Assembly: GCF_028369065.1 (NCBI RefSeq)
Contig: NZ_JAQNDA010000012.1
Coordinates: 42,193-106,192, forward strand
Direction of reading: 5' to 3'
Source of the DNA: Marinobacter sp. SS21
GTDB lineage: Bacteria; Pseudomonadota; Gammaproteobacteria; Pseudomonadales; Oleiphilaceae
DNA: 64,000 nucleotides
In this document: piece after piece, positions 47,174 through 56,083 of the stretch
How the letters are laid out: each line of letters begins with the position of its first letter
How positions within the stretch are numbered: the first letter of the stretch is position 1
Notes under the pieces: generated by a model
Databases searched by the model: none
Told to the model about the DNA's origin: nothing
Seen by the model: only the letters and a program-made list of their open reading frames with translations
Program-made: the position numbers and the translations under genes

Positions 47174-48547
47174 ATGTCTTCCTTTAATGCGTTAGGGTTG
47201 TCCCAGGCCATGCAGACCAATCTGGCCCAGCTCGGCTACGAGCGGCCCACTCCGGTCCAGGCGGAGGCGCTACCGCCGGTGCTGGCCGGGCGGGATGTGA
47301 TTGCCATGGCCAGAACCGGCAGCGGCAAAACGGCAGCGTTTGGCATCGGTCTGATAGAGCGGCTGAAACCCAGACGCTTTGCCGTGCAGGGGCTGGTGTT
47401 GTGTCCAACCCGGGAACTGGCCGATCAGGTGGCCAAGGCTTTGCGGGCCCTGGCTCGGGCCCGGCACAACGTCAAGGTATTAACCCTGTGCGGCGGGGTG
47501 GCCATCGGCCCGCAAATCGGCTCCCTCAGCCACGGGGCGCACCTGGTGGTGGGCACTCCGGGACGAGTGCAGGACCATCTCCGCAAAGGCACCCTGACAC
47601 TGGATCACCTGAGCACCCTGGTGCTGGACGAAGCGGATCGAATGCTGGATATGGGCTTCAGTGAATCCATTGAGGACATTCTTGGCCAGACCCCGGCGCA
47701 ACGGCAGACCCTGCTGTTTTCGGCGACCTGGCCCCCGGAGATTCGCAAGCTCAGCGAGGGCTACCAACGGGAACCGGTTGATATCCGGGTGGCCGAAACC
47801 GAGCCGAAGCCGGATATTGAAGAGCTGTTCTACGAGCTTGAGCCTGGTCAGCAAACCGATGCCCTGGCTGCCGTATTGTCGGAGCGCCAGCCATCGGCCT
47901 GCATCGCCTTCTGTACCACCAAAAAGCAGTGCGACGATGTTGCCGGCGACCTGAGCGCCCGGGGGTTTGAGGCACTGGCGCTGCATGGCGATTTGGAACA
48001 GAAGGAGCGGGACTCGGTGCTGGTTCGGTTCGCCAACGGCAGTGCCACCGTGCTGGTGGCCACCGATGTTGCGGCTCGCGGCTTGGACATTCAGGGCCTG
48101 CCGCTGGTGGTAAACGTGGAGCCGGCGCGGGATGCCGAAGTGCACACCCACCGCATTGGCCGCACCGGGCGGGCCGGGGAGGCTGGGCATGCCATTACCT
48201 TTTGTACCCCGAAACAGGGGCATCGGCTGACCCTACTTGAGCAGCGGCGAGGAACGGAGTTGAGCTGGGGGGAGACTGAGTCGCTACTGGCCATTGCCGA
48301 CCGCCCAGTGACGCCGGCCATGCGAACCCTGGCCATTGCCGGGGGTCGAAAGAACAAGGTGCGACCGGGGGATATTCTGGGAGCGCTGACCGGAGATGCC
48401 GGGTTGCCCGGCTCAGCGGTCGGCAAGATTGACTTGTTTGATTTCGAGTGCTTTGTGGCCATAGAAGCGGAATTGGCCCGCCAGGCGTTGCGGCGGTTAG
48501 AGACGGGGCGGATCAAGGGGCGTAATTTCCGGGTCAGGCTGGTGTAA
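47174..48547 (+). CDS. dbpA: ATP-dependent RNA helicase DbpA
   Basis: A 457-aa DEAD-box helicase acting on 23S rRNA helix 92 during large-subunit assembly. Motifs in order: Q motif (RPTPVQAEAL), Walker A MARTGSGKTAAF, VLDEADRMLDMGF, FSATWPPEI (SAT), VLVATDVAARGLDI and HRIGRTGRAG. The C-terminal 75 residues (VRPGDILGALTGDAGLPGSA) form the DbpA RNA-binding domain that gives hairpin specificity. Length and C-terminal domain favour DbpA over other DEAD-box proteins. Confidence 0.93.
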   Translation: MSSFNALGLSQAMQTNLAQLGYERPTPVQAEALPPVLAGRDVIAMARTGSGKTAAFGIGLIERLKPRRFAVQGLVLCPTRELADQVAKALRALARARHNVKVLTLCGGVAIGPQIGSLSHGAHLVVGTPGRVQDHLRKGTLTLDHLSTLVLDEADRMLDMGFSESIEDILGQTPAQRQTLLFSATWPPEIRKLSEGYQREPVDIRVAETEPKPDIEELFYELEPGQQTDALAAVLSERQPSACIAFCTTKKQCDDVAGDLSARGFEALALHGDLEQKERDSVLVRFANGSATVLVATDVAARGLDIQGLPLVVNVEPARDAEVHTHRIGRTGRAGEAGHAITFCTPKQGHRLTLLEQRRGTELSWGETESLLAIADRPVTPAMRTLAIAGGRKNKVRPGDILGALTGDAGLPGSAVGKIDLFDFECFVAIEAELARQALRRLETGRIKGRNFRVRLV

Positions 48548-48697
48548 ACCGAAATCGTTTCGATTGCGCGGCATGCCTGACGTGGTCGCATCTGGCTAAA
48601 GGATTGGCCTGTTTGAATCTTCTGTTTAGGTTGCTCCCTATCCCGGAAACCGGTAAATTACGCGGGATTTTGCCCCCCGAAATGTGCCGGTTGGGCC

Positions 48698-48718
48698 ACA
48701 CCTTTGGAGAGAAGGTGT
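48698..48718 (+). promoter_or_regulatory. Leader hairpin upstream of oadG
   Basis: ACACCTT-TGGAGAG-AAGGTGT, a seven-bp stem with a seven-nt loop followed by TT, 43 nt before the oadG start. It may be a leader structure or the end of another transcript. The rest of the 213-bp gap after dbpA shows nothing else definite. Confidence 0.3.
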
Positions 48719-48760
48719 TTCGGGGAAAATCAATTCAATCAATACAGGTAGTTATTCGCT

Positions 48761-49012
48761 ATGGATAACCTGATGTCACAAGCCGTTGACCTGATGATTG
48801 CGGGCATGGGGTTTGTTTTTGCGTTCCTGGTGGTACTGGTGTTCGCAACGCAGATCATGTCCAAGGTCGTTTCCCGGTTGACGCCACCTGAGCCGGCCAC
48901 CCCGGTAAGAACTCCTCGTGCAAAGCCCTCAGCACCTGCATCGGTTGACCCCGATACCGCTGAAGCGATCAAGAAGGCGATTGCACAGTTCCGGGCGCGC
49001 CACAAAAAGTGA
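48761..49012 (+). CDS. oadG: Oxaloacetate decarboxylase gamma subunit
   Basis: An 83-aa small membrane subunit: one N-terminal helix (LMIAGMGFVFAFLVVLVFAT, about residues 11-30), a Pro-rich linker and a cytosolic tail (AIKKAIAQFRARHKK). OadG anchors the alpha subunit to beta and speeds decarboxylation. It starts the oadGAB operon, 42 nt before oadA. Confidence 0.9.
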   Translation: MDNLMSQAVDLMIAGMGFVFAFLVVLVFATQIMSKVVSRLTPPEPATPVRTPRAKPSAPASVDPDTAEAIKKAIAQFRARHKK

Positions 49013-49054
49013 TCCGGAAGACGAATTAGAACCTTTAAACAGAAGGCTGACACG

Positions 49055-50833
49055 ATGACAGACACAAAGAAACCGTTGGGGATTACGGACGTTATCCTGC
49101 GTGACGCCCACCAGTCCCTGCTGGCAACCCGCATGCGTCTCGACGACATGCTTCCCATTGCCGAGAAGCTCGACAAGGTTGGCTTCTGGTCCCTGGAATC
49201 CTGGGGTGGCGCTACTTTTGACTCCTGCATCCGTTACCTGGGCGAAGACCCCTGGGAGCGCATTCGCGAGCTGAAGAAAGCCATGCCCAATACCCCCCAG
49301 CAAATGCTGCTGCGTGGCCAGAACCTGCTGGGCTACCGTCACTACGCTGACGATGTGGTTGAACGCTTTGTTGATCGTGCCTCCGAAAACGGCGTCGACG
49401 TGTTCCGTATCTTCGATGCGATGAACGACCCGCGTAACCTGGATACTGCCATTAAGGCGGTCCGCAAGACTGGCAAGCATGCCCAGGGCACCATTTCCTA
49501 CACCGTGAGCCCGGTCCATACCATCGAGATGTGGGTGGAACTGGCTAAGCAGATCGAGTCCATGGGTGCTGACTCCATCGCCATTAAAGACATGGCGGGC
49601 CTGCTCAAGCCGTACGTTGCTTTTGATCTGGTAACGCGTCTGAAGAAGGAGCTGAGTGTTCCGATTCACATGCAGTGCCACGCCACCACCGGTATGTCCA
49701 CCGCCACCGCCATCAAGGCAGCGGAAGCGGGCATCGACAACGTCGATACTGCCATCTCTTCCATGTCCATGACCTACGGTCACTCGCCCACCGAAGCCGT
49801 GGTCGCGATCCTCGAAGGCACCGACCGCGATACTGGCCTGGACATCAACCTGCTGGAAGAAATTGCCGGTTACTTCCGCGAAGTTCGGAAGAAGTACGCC
49901 AAGTTCGAGGGCAGCCTGAAGGGTGTCGATTCTCGCATCCTGACCGCCCAGGTTCCTGGCGGCATGCTGACCAACATGGAAAGCCAGCTGCGCGAGCAGA
50001 ACGCCATCAACAAGTTTGATGACGTACTGGCCGAGATTCCCAAGGTGCGCGAAGACCTGGGCTTCATCCCGCTGGTTACCCCGACCTCTCAGATCGTGGG
50101 CACCCAGGCGGTGCTGAACGTTCTGACTGGCGAACGTTACAAGTCCATCTCCAAGGAAACCGCAGCGGTTCTGAAGGGCGAGTACGGCGCTGCGCCGGCG
50201 GCCTTCAACAAAGAGCTGCAGGAGCGGGTTCTGGAAGGCAAGGAGCCCGTGACCTGCCGTCCGGCCGATCTGCTGGAGCCGGAAATGGACAAGCTGACCG
50301 GCGAGCTGAAGCAGATTGCTGGCGACAAGGGCATCAAGCTGGCAGAGCAGGAAGTGGACGACGTTCTCACTTACGCACTGTTCCCGCAGATCGGCCTGAA
50401 GTTCCTGGAAAACCGTGGCAACCCGGATGCGTTCGAGCCGGTCCCGACCGGTGAGGAAATGGTTCCTGCCAAGAAAGCAGCCGGTCCGGAAACTTACACC
50501 GTCAACGTCAATGGCAAGGAGTTCGTGGTTGCGGTCACCGAAGGCGGTGAACTCAGCCAGATCGAAGCCAAGGGCGGCGCGGCTGCGGCTCCCGCGGCAG
50601 CTCCGGTACCTGCCGGTGGCGGCGAGCCTGTGCTGGCTCCGCTGGGCGGTAACATCTTCAAGGTCGAGGTTTCACCCGGCGACGTGGTGGAAGAGGGCGA
50701 TGTGCTGATCATCCTCGAAGCCATGAAGATGGAAACCGAAGTACGAGCGCCAAAAGGCGGAACCATCGGTGAAGTGTTCATCAAAGTCGGTGATGCCGTC
50801 GCTGTTGATGATGAAATGCTGACAATCGCATAA
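49055..50833 (+). CDS. oadA: Oxaloacetate decarboxylase alpha subunit (biotin-containing)
   Basis: Carboxyltransferase plus biotin carrier of the sodium-pumping decarboxylase (oxaloacetate to pyruvate + CO2). The 592-aa protein begins with [20 protein letters not shown] and [13 protein letters not shown], the metal/substrate-binding carboxyltransferase barrel; [10 protein letters not shown] and [10 protein letters not shown] supply the Lys and His ligands. An Ala/Pro-rich linker near residues 510-525 leads to the biotinyl domain, with the target Lys in EAMKMETE (about residue 558). It lies 13 nt before oadB. Confidence 0.97.
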   Translation: MTDTKKPLGITDVILRDAHQSLLATRMRLDDMLPIAEKLDKVGFWSLESWGGATFDSCIRYLGEDPWERIRELKKAMPNTPQQMLLRGQNLLGYRHYADDVVERFVDRASENGVDVFRIFDAMNDPRNLDTAIKAVRKTGKHAQGTISYTVSPVHTIEMWVELAKQIESMGADSIAIKDMAGLLKPYVAFDLVTRLKKELSVPIHMQCHATTGMSTATAIKAAEAGIDNVDTAISSMSMTYGHSPTEAVVAILEGTDRDTGLDINLLEEIAGYFREVRKKYAKFEGSLKGVDSRILTAQVPGGMLTNMESQLREQNAINKFDDVLAEIPKVREDLGFIPLVTPTSQIVGTQAVLNVLTGERYKSISKETAAVLKGEYGAAPAAFNKELQERVLEGKEPVTCRPADLLEPEMDKLTGELKQIAGDKGIKLAEQEVDDVLTYALFPQIGLKFLENRGNPDAFEPVPTGEEMVPAKKAAGPETYTVNVNGKEFVVAVTEGGELSQIEAKGGAAAAPAAAPVPAGGGEPVLAPLGGNIFKVEVSPGDVVEEGDVLIILEAMKMETEVRAPKGGTIGEVFIKVGDAVAVDDEMLTIA

Positions 50834-50846
50834 GGGCCAGCATTCC

Positions 50847-52181
50847 ATGGATAAGTTATTTACGCTCTGGACAGGTAGTGGCCTGTTCAACATCGAGTTC
50901 GGCCAGGTGATCATGATCGCCATCGGCCTGCTTCTGCTGTTCCTTGCGATCCGCAAGGGCTTTGAGCCGTTGCTGCTGGTACCGATTGGTTTCGGTGGCA
51001 TCCTGGCGAACATTCCGGAGGCAGGGCTTGCTCTGTCGGCCGCGGAAAATGCCATTCACTTCGCTCTGAAGAATGGCGCCTCGAGCGTTCTGGCCGCATT
51101 GGCGGCACCGCTGGATGTGGCCTACCAGGTCGGCCAGGCGGTTACCCCCGAGCTGAAAGAAGCGTTCAAGGCGGCGATCAAGGAAGCCAGCTATTCCCAG
51201 ATGGCCATGGCCAACGCCTTGGCGCAAGACCTCGGCTACGGCAACGGCATGCTCTATAACTTCTACACCGTGGTTATCGGCAGTACCATTGGCCCGCTGT
51301 TGATCTTCATGGGTGTGGGTGCGATGACCGACTTTGGTCCGCTGCTGGCCAACCCGAAGACCCTGCTGCTGGGTGCCGCGGCTCAGTTCGGTATCTTCGG
51401 TACCGTGATTGGCGCGGCGCTGCTGGACTGGACTGGCGTTCTGCAGTTCAACATTCTGGAAGCGGCGGCCATTGGTATCATCGGTGGTGCTGACGGTCCG
51501 ACGTCCATCTATGTGTCCACTGTTCTGGCTCCGCATCTGTTGGGTGCAATCGCGGTCTCTGCCTATGCTTACATGGCGTTGGTACCGATGATCCAGCCGC
51601 CGATCATGAAGGCACTGACCAGCCATGAAGAGCGTGCCATCAAGATGAGCCAGCTGCGTCCGGTCAGCAAGCAAGAGAAGATTATCTTCCCGCTGGTGGT
51701 GCTGATTGCCGTGGTGCTGTTCCTGCCGGATGCGGCTCCGCTGCTGGGTATGTTCTGCTTCGGTAACCTGATGCGTGAGTGTGGCGTGGTTGAGCGTCTG
51801 AGCGACACCGCCCAGAACGCGCTGATCAACATCGTGACCATTTTCCTGGGTCTGTCCGTTGGCTCCAAGCTGATGGCGGACAAGTTCCTGGATGGCCAGA
51901 CTCTGGGTATCCTGGGCCTGGGTATTGTGGCCTTCGGTGTGGGCACCGCCTCTGGTGTTCTGATGGCCAAGCTGATGAACAGGGTCAGCAAAGATCAGAT
52001 CAACCCGCTGATCGGTTCTGCCGGGGTCTCTGCGGTGCCGATGGCGGCGCGGGTCTCCAACAAGGTTGGTCTTGAAGCCAACCCGCAGAACTTCCTGCTG
52101 ATGCACGCCATGGGCCCCAACGTGGCTGGCGTTATCGGCTCTGCGGTGGCCGCCGGTGTGATGATCAAGCTGCTGAGCTGA
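50847..52181 (+). CDS. oadB: Oxaloacetate decarboxylase beta subunit (Na+ pump)
   Basis: Polytopic membrane subunit that decarboxylates carboxybiotin and pumps sodium; 444 aa with about nine helices. Family landmarks: [30 protein letters not shown] (about residues 210-226, containing the functional Asp of the GADGPT loop), [13 protein letters not shown] and [18 protein letters not shown]. With the Rnf complex in this genome it fits a sodium-dependent marine lifestyle. Followed by a terminator at 52201. Confidence 0.97.
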   Translation: MDKLFTLWTGSGLFNIEFGQVIMIAIGLLLLFLAIRKGFEPLLLVPIGFGGILANIPEAGLALSAAENAIHFALKNGASSVLAALAAPLDVAYQVGQAVTPELKEAFKAAIKEASYSQMAMANALAQDLGYGNGMLYNFYTVVIGSTIGPLLIFMGVGAMTDFGPLLANPKTLLLGAAAQFGIFGTVIGAALLDWTGVLQFNILEAAAIGIIGGADGPTSIYVSTVLAPHLLGAIAVSAYAYMALVPMIQPPIMKALTSHEERAIKMSQLRPVSKQEKIIFPLVVLIAVVLFLPDAAPLLGMFCFGNLMRECGVVERLSDTAQNALINIVTIFLGLSVGSKLMADKFLDGQTLGILGLGIVAFGVGTASGVLMAKLMNRVSKDQINPLIGSAGVSAVPMAARVSNKVGLEANPQNFLLMHAMGPNVAGVIGSAVAAGVMIKLLS

Positions 52182-52200
52182 TCCTCGCCTGACGGCAAGA

Positions 52201-52233
52201 AAACCCGCCCGGTGCACGCCCGGCGGGTTTTTT
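52201..52233 (+). terminator. Intrinsic terminator of the oad operon
   Basis: AAACCCGCC and GGCGGGTTT form a nine-bp stem around a 12-nt loop and are followed by further T residues. Located 20 nt after the oadB stop. Confidence 0.9.
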
Positions 52234-52310
52234 ATTGCCTGATTTTCAGCCCGCCAGGTGGCGGGGAGCTAGTATGTAGGGTGTGCTTCAAGGTTAGTGG
52301 AGGCGACCTC

Positions 52311-52784
52311 ATGATTCCGGACCACGTCAGGGCCCAGCTTGATGCGGCCTACAGTGACGCTCAGTACCAACAGATTCGTGAACTCTGGAAACACCATTCC
52401 ATATCCGAAGACCAACGCAGCATTGAGGGCCTGATGTCCACGCTCACCGAGGACTGTGAGTACGTGATGCGGCCGTCCGGCACCAAGTGGCAGGGTAAAG
52501 TTGGCGCCACCCGTTTCTACACCGAGTTGCTGTCTGCGTTCCCGGATATCAAGTTCGAGCTGCAGAACATCGTCATCGGTCCCCAGGGCGTGTATGAGGA
52601 GGCCGACGTGACCGGCACGCTGCTGGGGAGCTGGCAGGGTTGGCGCGGGGATGGCCAGAAGATCGAGTTCACGGTGCAGATTTTCTTCCCCTGGGACGAA
52701 GCTGCCGGCAAGTTCCGGGGCGAGATCATCCATCTGGATTATGATCGCATCCTGGCCCGGTACGGCGTCTGCCAGGTGACATGA
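52311..52784 (+). CDS. SnoaL-like / NTF2-like superfamily protein
   Basis: 157 aa from the ATG at 52311 (GTGGAGG spaced well upstream). The pattern is an N-terminal helix, LMSTLTEDCEYVMRPSGTKWQG, GATRFYTELLSAFPDIKFEL and then beta strands with IIHLDYDRILARYG. This is the cone-shaped NTF2/SnoaL fold used by small polyketide cyclases, ketosteroid isomerases and many uncharacterised proteins. Catalytic residues cannot be assigned and no partner gene is adjacent, so the role is unknown. Confidence 0.75.
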   Translation: MIPDHVRAQLDAAYSDAQYQQIRELWKHHSISEDQRSIEGLMSTLTEDCEYVMRPSGTKWQGKVGATRFYTELLSAFPDIKFELQNIVIGPQGVYEEADVTGTLLGSWQGWRGDGQKIEFTVQIFFPWDEAAGKFRGEIIHLDYDRILARYGVCQVT

Positions 52785-52804
52785 AAGGGGATGCTGGCTT
52801 GGCC

Positions 52805-52905
52805 GTAGGATGAGGTGAGCTACGCGAACCGCATCATTCCGACCAGGCTGTCGGATGGTCTCGCCCCGCAAATGATGCGGTTCGGCAAGCCTCACCTCAT
52901 CCTAC
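52805..52905. repeat. 101-nt imperfect palindrome (MITE/REP-like)
   Basis: Arms GTAGGATGAGGTGAG...CGAACCGCATCATT and AATGATGCGGTTCG...CCTCACCTCATCCTAC are inverted around about 31 nt of central sequence. The arms start with GTAGGATG, the type of sequence common in short dispersed palindromic repeats of Proteobacteria. It lies in the gap between the NTF2-like gene and the 3' end of dnaE2 and would fold into a long hairpin in either transcript. Confidence 0.8.
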
Positions 52906-52960
52906 CTTTGTGCCGTCGCTGTTGGGTGGGCGGCGATACGGTATCCCCCGTCTGTAGTGA

Positions 52961-55900
52961 CTACTGAAAATCCCGGGAACGGACGTTGAGGTTTTCGATC
53001 AGGTGGCTGAGGTCGTTCAGTTTGCCCGCCATCACGTGAATGATGTCGCCCTCCCGCTCGATGGTGCCCTTCACATGCAGTAGCCGGGCGGTTAGCAGGG
53101 GCTTACGCTGACGCTGGGCGGTGGCCAGCCATACCACCACGTTGATGTTGCCGGTTTCGTCCTCCAGGGTGACAAAGGTGACGCCGGCGGCCGAGCCCGG
53201 TCGCTGCCGGCCGGTGACCAGCCCCGCGACCTGTACTGGGCGCCCCGGCTCGGCCGCCAGCAGCTGTTGGGCGTTGAAGCAGTGTTTCAGGTGGCCCTGT
53301 TCCCGCAGCAGAGCCAGCGGGTGGCGCTGCAGGGTCAGGCCCTGGCTGGCGTAGTCCGCCAGAATGCTCTGGCCCTCGCTGGGCTCGGGCAGGGTTACCA
53401 GGGTGTCGGAGCGGTATTCCTCTGGTGCTTCGCCCAGTAACAGACCGGCTTCCCGCTCATGGCCCAATAACTGCCAGTAGGCCTGGTGGCGGTTGTCGCT
53501 GAACGGTGCCAGGGCCCCGGCGCCGGCCAGGGCCTCCAGGTCCCGTTGCGCCAGGCCGGTGCGTTGTCGTAACTCCGTGGCCGACCGATAACCCTCGTCG
53601 GGACGGTGCTGGCAGAGCCGTTCGCCGGCGTCCCGGGACAAGCCCCGGACCAGCCGGAACCCGAGCCGCAGCTTCTGCTCCGGCCCCGGCCCCTCCAGGG
53701 TATGGTCCCAGGCGCTATGGTTCACCTCGATGGGCAGCACGGCGACGTCGTGGCGGCGGGCGTCCTGCACCAGCTGGGACGGCGAGTAAAACCCCATCGG
53801 CTGACTGTTGAGCAGACCGCAGTAGAAGGCGGCCGGGTGGTGGCGCTTGAGCCAGGCCGAGATGTACACCAGCAAGGCGAAACTGGCGGCATGGGACTCC
53901 GGGAAGCCATAGCCACCAAAACCGCAGATCTGCTTGTACAAACGCTCGGCAAAGTCCTCGCTGTGGCCCCGCGCCAGCATGCCCTGAATGAGCTTGTCGC
54001 GGAACCCGGTGAGGTCGCCGTCGGACTTCCAGGCGGCCATGGCCCGGCGTAGCCGGTCGGCTTCACCGGCGCTGAATCCGGCCGCCACCATGGCCAACTT
54101 GATGGCCTGCTCCTGGAAGATCGGCACCCCCAAAGTCCGCTCCAACACCTGGCGCACCTCGTCGTTGGGGTAGGTCACCGGTTCCTTCCGGGCGCGGCGT
54201 TTCAGGTAGGGGTGAACCATGTCGCCCTGAATTGGTCCGGGGCGCACGATGGCCACCTGGATCACCAGGTCGTAGTAGCGTTCCGGTCGCAGCCGGGGCA
54301 GCATGTTCATCTGGGCCCGGGACTCCACCTGGAACACCCCGATGCTGTCGCCCGCCTGCAGCATCTCATACACCCTGGGGTCCTCCCGCTCGATGTCCGG
54401 CAAGCCGAAGGGCCGGCCTTTTTGCTGGCTGATCAGCGCCAGTGCCTTGCGGATGGCGGACAGCATGCCCAGGGCGAGCACGTCCACCTTCATCAGTCCC
54501 AGGCTCTCAAGGTCGTCCTTGTCCCACTGGATCACCGTGCGCTCGGCCATGGCGGCGTTTTCCACCGGCACCAGCTCCGACAGCGGGCCGGCACTGATGA
54601 CAAACCCGCCGACGTGCTGGGACAGGTGGCGGGGAAAGCCCATGATCCGACCCACCAGGGTGAAGAACTGATCCGCAATACGGGGGTTACGGGTCAGGTT
54701 CTTGTCCAGAATCTGCTGGCGCCAGTGGGTGTTCTTGTCCCGCCAGTCGATGCCGTTCAGAAACTGCTCCACCAGGGCGGGATCGAAGCCCAGGGCCTTG
54801 CCCACATCGCGAATCGCGCTGCGAGGGCGGTAGCGGATCACCGTGGCGGCCAGGGCCGCCCGGTCCCGGCCATAGCGCTGGTATATGTACTGGATCACCT
54901 CCTCCCGTCGTTCGTGTTCGAAATCCACATCAATGTCCGGGGGCTCGTCCCGGTCCTTGGAGATGAACCGCTCGAACAGCAGCTCCACCTGGGTGGGGTC
55001 CACCTCGGTAATCCCCAGGCAGTAGCACACCGCCGAGTTGGCGGCGGAGCCCCGGCCCTGGCACAGGATGTCCCGGCTGCGAGCGAAGGTGACGATGTCA
55101 TGGAGAGTGAGGAAGTAGTGCTCGTAATGGAGCTCGCTGATCAGCGCCAGCTCCTTATGGATCAGCGCCTGCACCGACAGGGGCGTGCCGTTGGGGAATC
55201 GTCGCCGTTCCCCCTCAGCGGTCAGGTGCTGCAGGTAGGCGGCGGGCGTCTGGCCGTGGGGGACCAGATCGGAGGGGTATTCGTAGCGCAGGCTGCCGGG
55301 ATCAAAACAGCAGCGTTCGGCGATGTTCAGCGTCTCCCGCAGCCACTGGGCGGGGAACAGCCGTTGCAATACTGGCTGCGGGCGCAGGTAACGTTCGCCG
55401 TTCTGGAACAGGGCCGAGCCGGCGTGCTCCACCGAGGTGTTGTGGCGAATGGCGGTGAGCACGTCCTGCAGCGGCTGGCACTCGCGGGCATGCATGTGAA
55501 CCTGGCCGGTGGCGACCACCGGCCAGCTCAGGCGCTCGGCGAGGGTGTGGGTGCGTTCAAGCTGCTGGGCCTCGCCCGCCTCCAGGGTGCGGCTGGCGGC
55601 CAGCCAGCATCGTCCGGGAAAACAGGCCTGCAACCAGCGGCCGCAGGCGAGGGCGGCCTCCAGGTCCGCCTCATCCGCTGTTGGGGGGCTCCACAGGCAC
55701 AGGCAGTGGTCGAGGGCGTGGTCCTCCACATCCGCCACGGGCAGGTGGTACTTGCCCTTGTCAGCCTGGCGCCGACCGGTGGTGATCAGCTGGCACAGCT
55801 GGCCGTAGCCGGTGCGGTTCTGGGCCAGCAGGAAGAACCGGGGCCTGGCCGCCGCCTCGGGCGCGTCGGCCAGTACAAAGTAGCTGCCGGTGATCAGGGT

Positions 55901-56077
55901 CACCGGGCTGTCCCGGAGCGCGGCCCAGGCCCGGGGAATGCCGGCCACGGAACATTCGTCGGTGATGGCCAGGGCACGGTATCCCAGCGCGGTGGCCCGC
56001 TCGGCCAGCTCATGGGGATGGGAGGCCCCGGTCAGGAAGGTGAAGTTGCTGAAACAGGTCAGTTCCGCGTAATCCAT
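52961..56077 (-). CDS. dnaE2: Error-prone DNA polymerase DnaE2 (ImuC)
   Basis: C-family polymerase of the mutagenic SOS mutasome, 1038 aa and shorter than replicative DnaE. An N-terminal PHP domain (YAELTCFSNFTFLTGASHPHEL, ITDECSVAGIPRA) is followed by the palm with the acidic pair in PPDIDVDFEHERREEVI (about residues 377-393), the finger/HhH region QEQAIKLAMVAAGFSAGEAD, and an OB-fold ending VVWLATAQRQRKPLL. It lies 6 nt downstream of imuB; dnaE2-imuB-imuA form one operon controlled from the LexA box at 58216. Confidence 0.96.
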   Translation of the reverse strand: MDYAELTCFSNFTFLTGASHPHELAERATALGYRALAITDECSVAGIPRAWAALRDSPVTLITGSYFVLADAPEAAARPRFFLLAQNRTGYGQLCQLITTGRRQADKGKYHLPVADVEDHALDHCLCLWSPPTADEADLEAALACGRWLQACFPGRCWLAASRTLEAGEAQQLERTHTLAERLSWPVVATGQVHMHARECQPLQDVLTAIRHNTSVEHAGSALFQNGERYLRPQPVLQRLFPAQWLRETLNIAERCCFDPGSLRYEYPSDLVPHGQTPAAYLQHLTAEGERRRFPNGTPLSVQALIHKELALISELHYEHYFLTLHDIVTFARSRDILCQGRGSAANSAVCYCLGITEVDPTQVELLFERFISKDRDEPPDIDVDFEHERREEVIQYIYQRYGRDRAALAATVIRYRPRSAIRDVGKALGFDPALVEQFLNGIDWRDKNTHWRQQILDKNLTRNPRIADQFFTLVGRIMGFPRHLSQHVGGFVISAGPLSELVPVENAAMAERTVIQWDKDDLESLGLMKVDVLALGMLSAIRKALALISQQKGRPFGLPDIEREDPRVYEMLQAGDSIGVFQVESRAQMNMLPRLRPERYYDLVIQVAIVRPGPIQGDMVHPYLKRRARKEPVTYPNDEVRQVLERTLGVPIFQEQAIKLAMVAAGFSAGEADRLRRAMAAWKSDGDLTGFRDKLIQGMLARGHSEDFAERLYKQICGFGGYGFPESHAASFALLVYISAWLKRHHPAAFYCGLLNSQPMGFYSPSQLVQDARRHDVAVLPIEVNHSAWDHTLEGPGPEQKLRLGFRLVRGLSRDAGERLCQHRPDEGYRSATELRQRTGLAQRDLEALAGAGALAPFSDNRHQAYWQLLGHEREAGLLLGEAPEEYRSDTLVTLPEPSEGQSILADYASQGLTLQRHPLALLREQGHLKHCFNAQQLLAAEPGRPVQVAGLVTGRQRPGSAAGVTFVTLEDETGNINVVVWLATAQRQRKPLLTARLLHVKGTIEREGDIIHVMAGKLNDLSHLIENLNVRSRDFQ

Positions 56078-56083
56078 GGTCGT

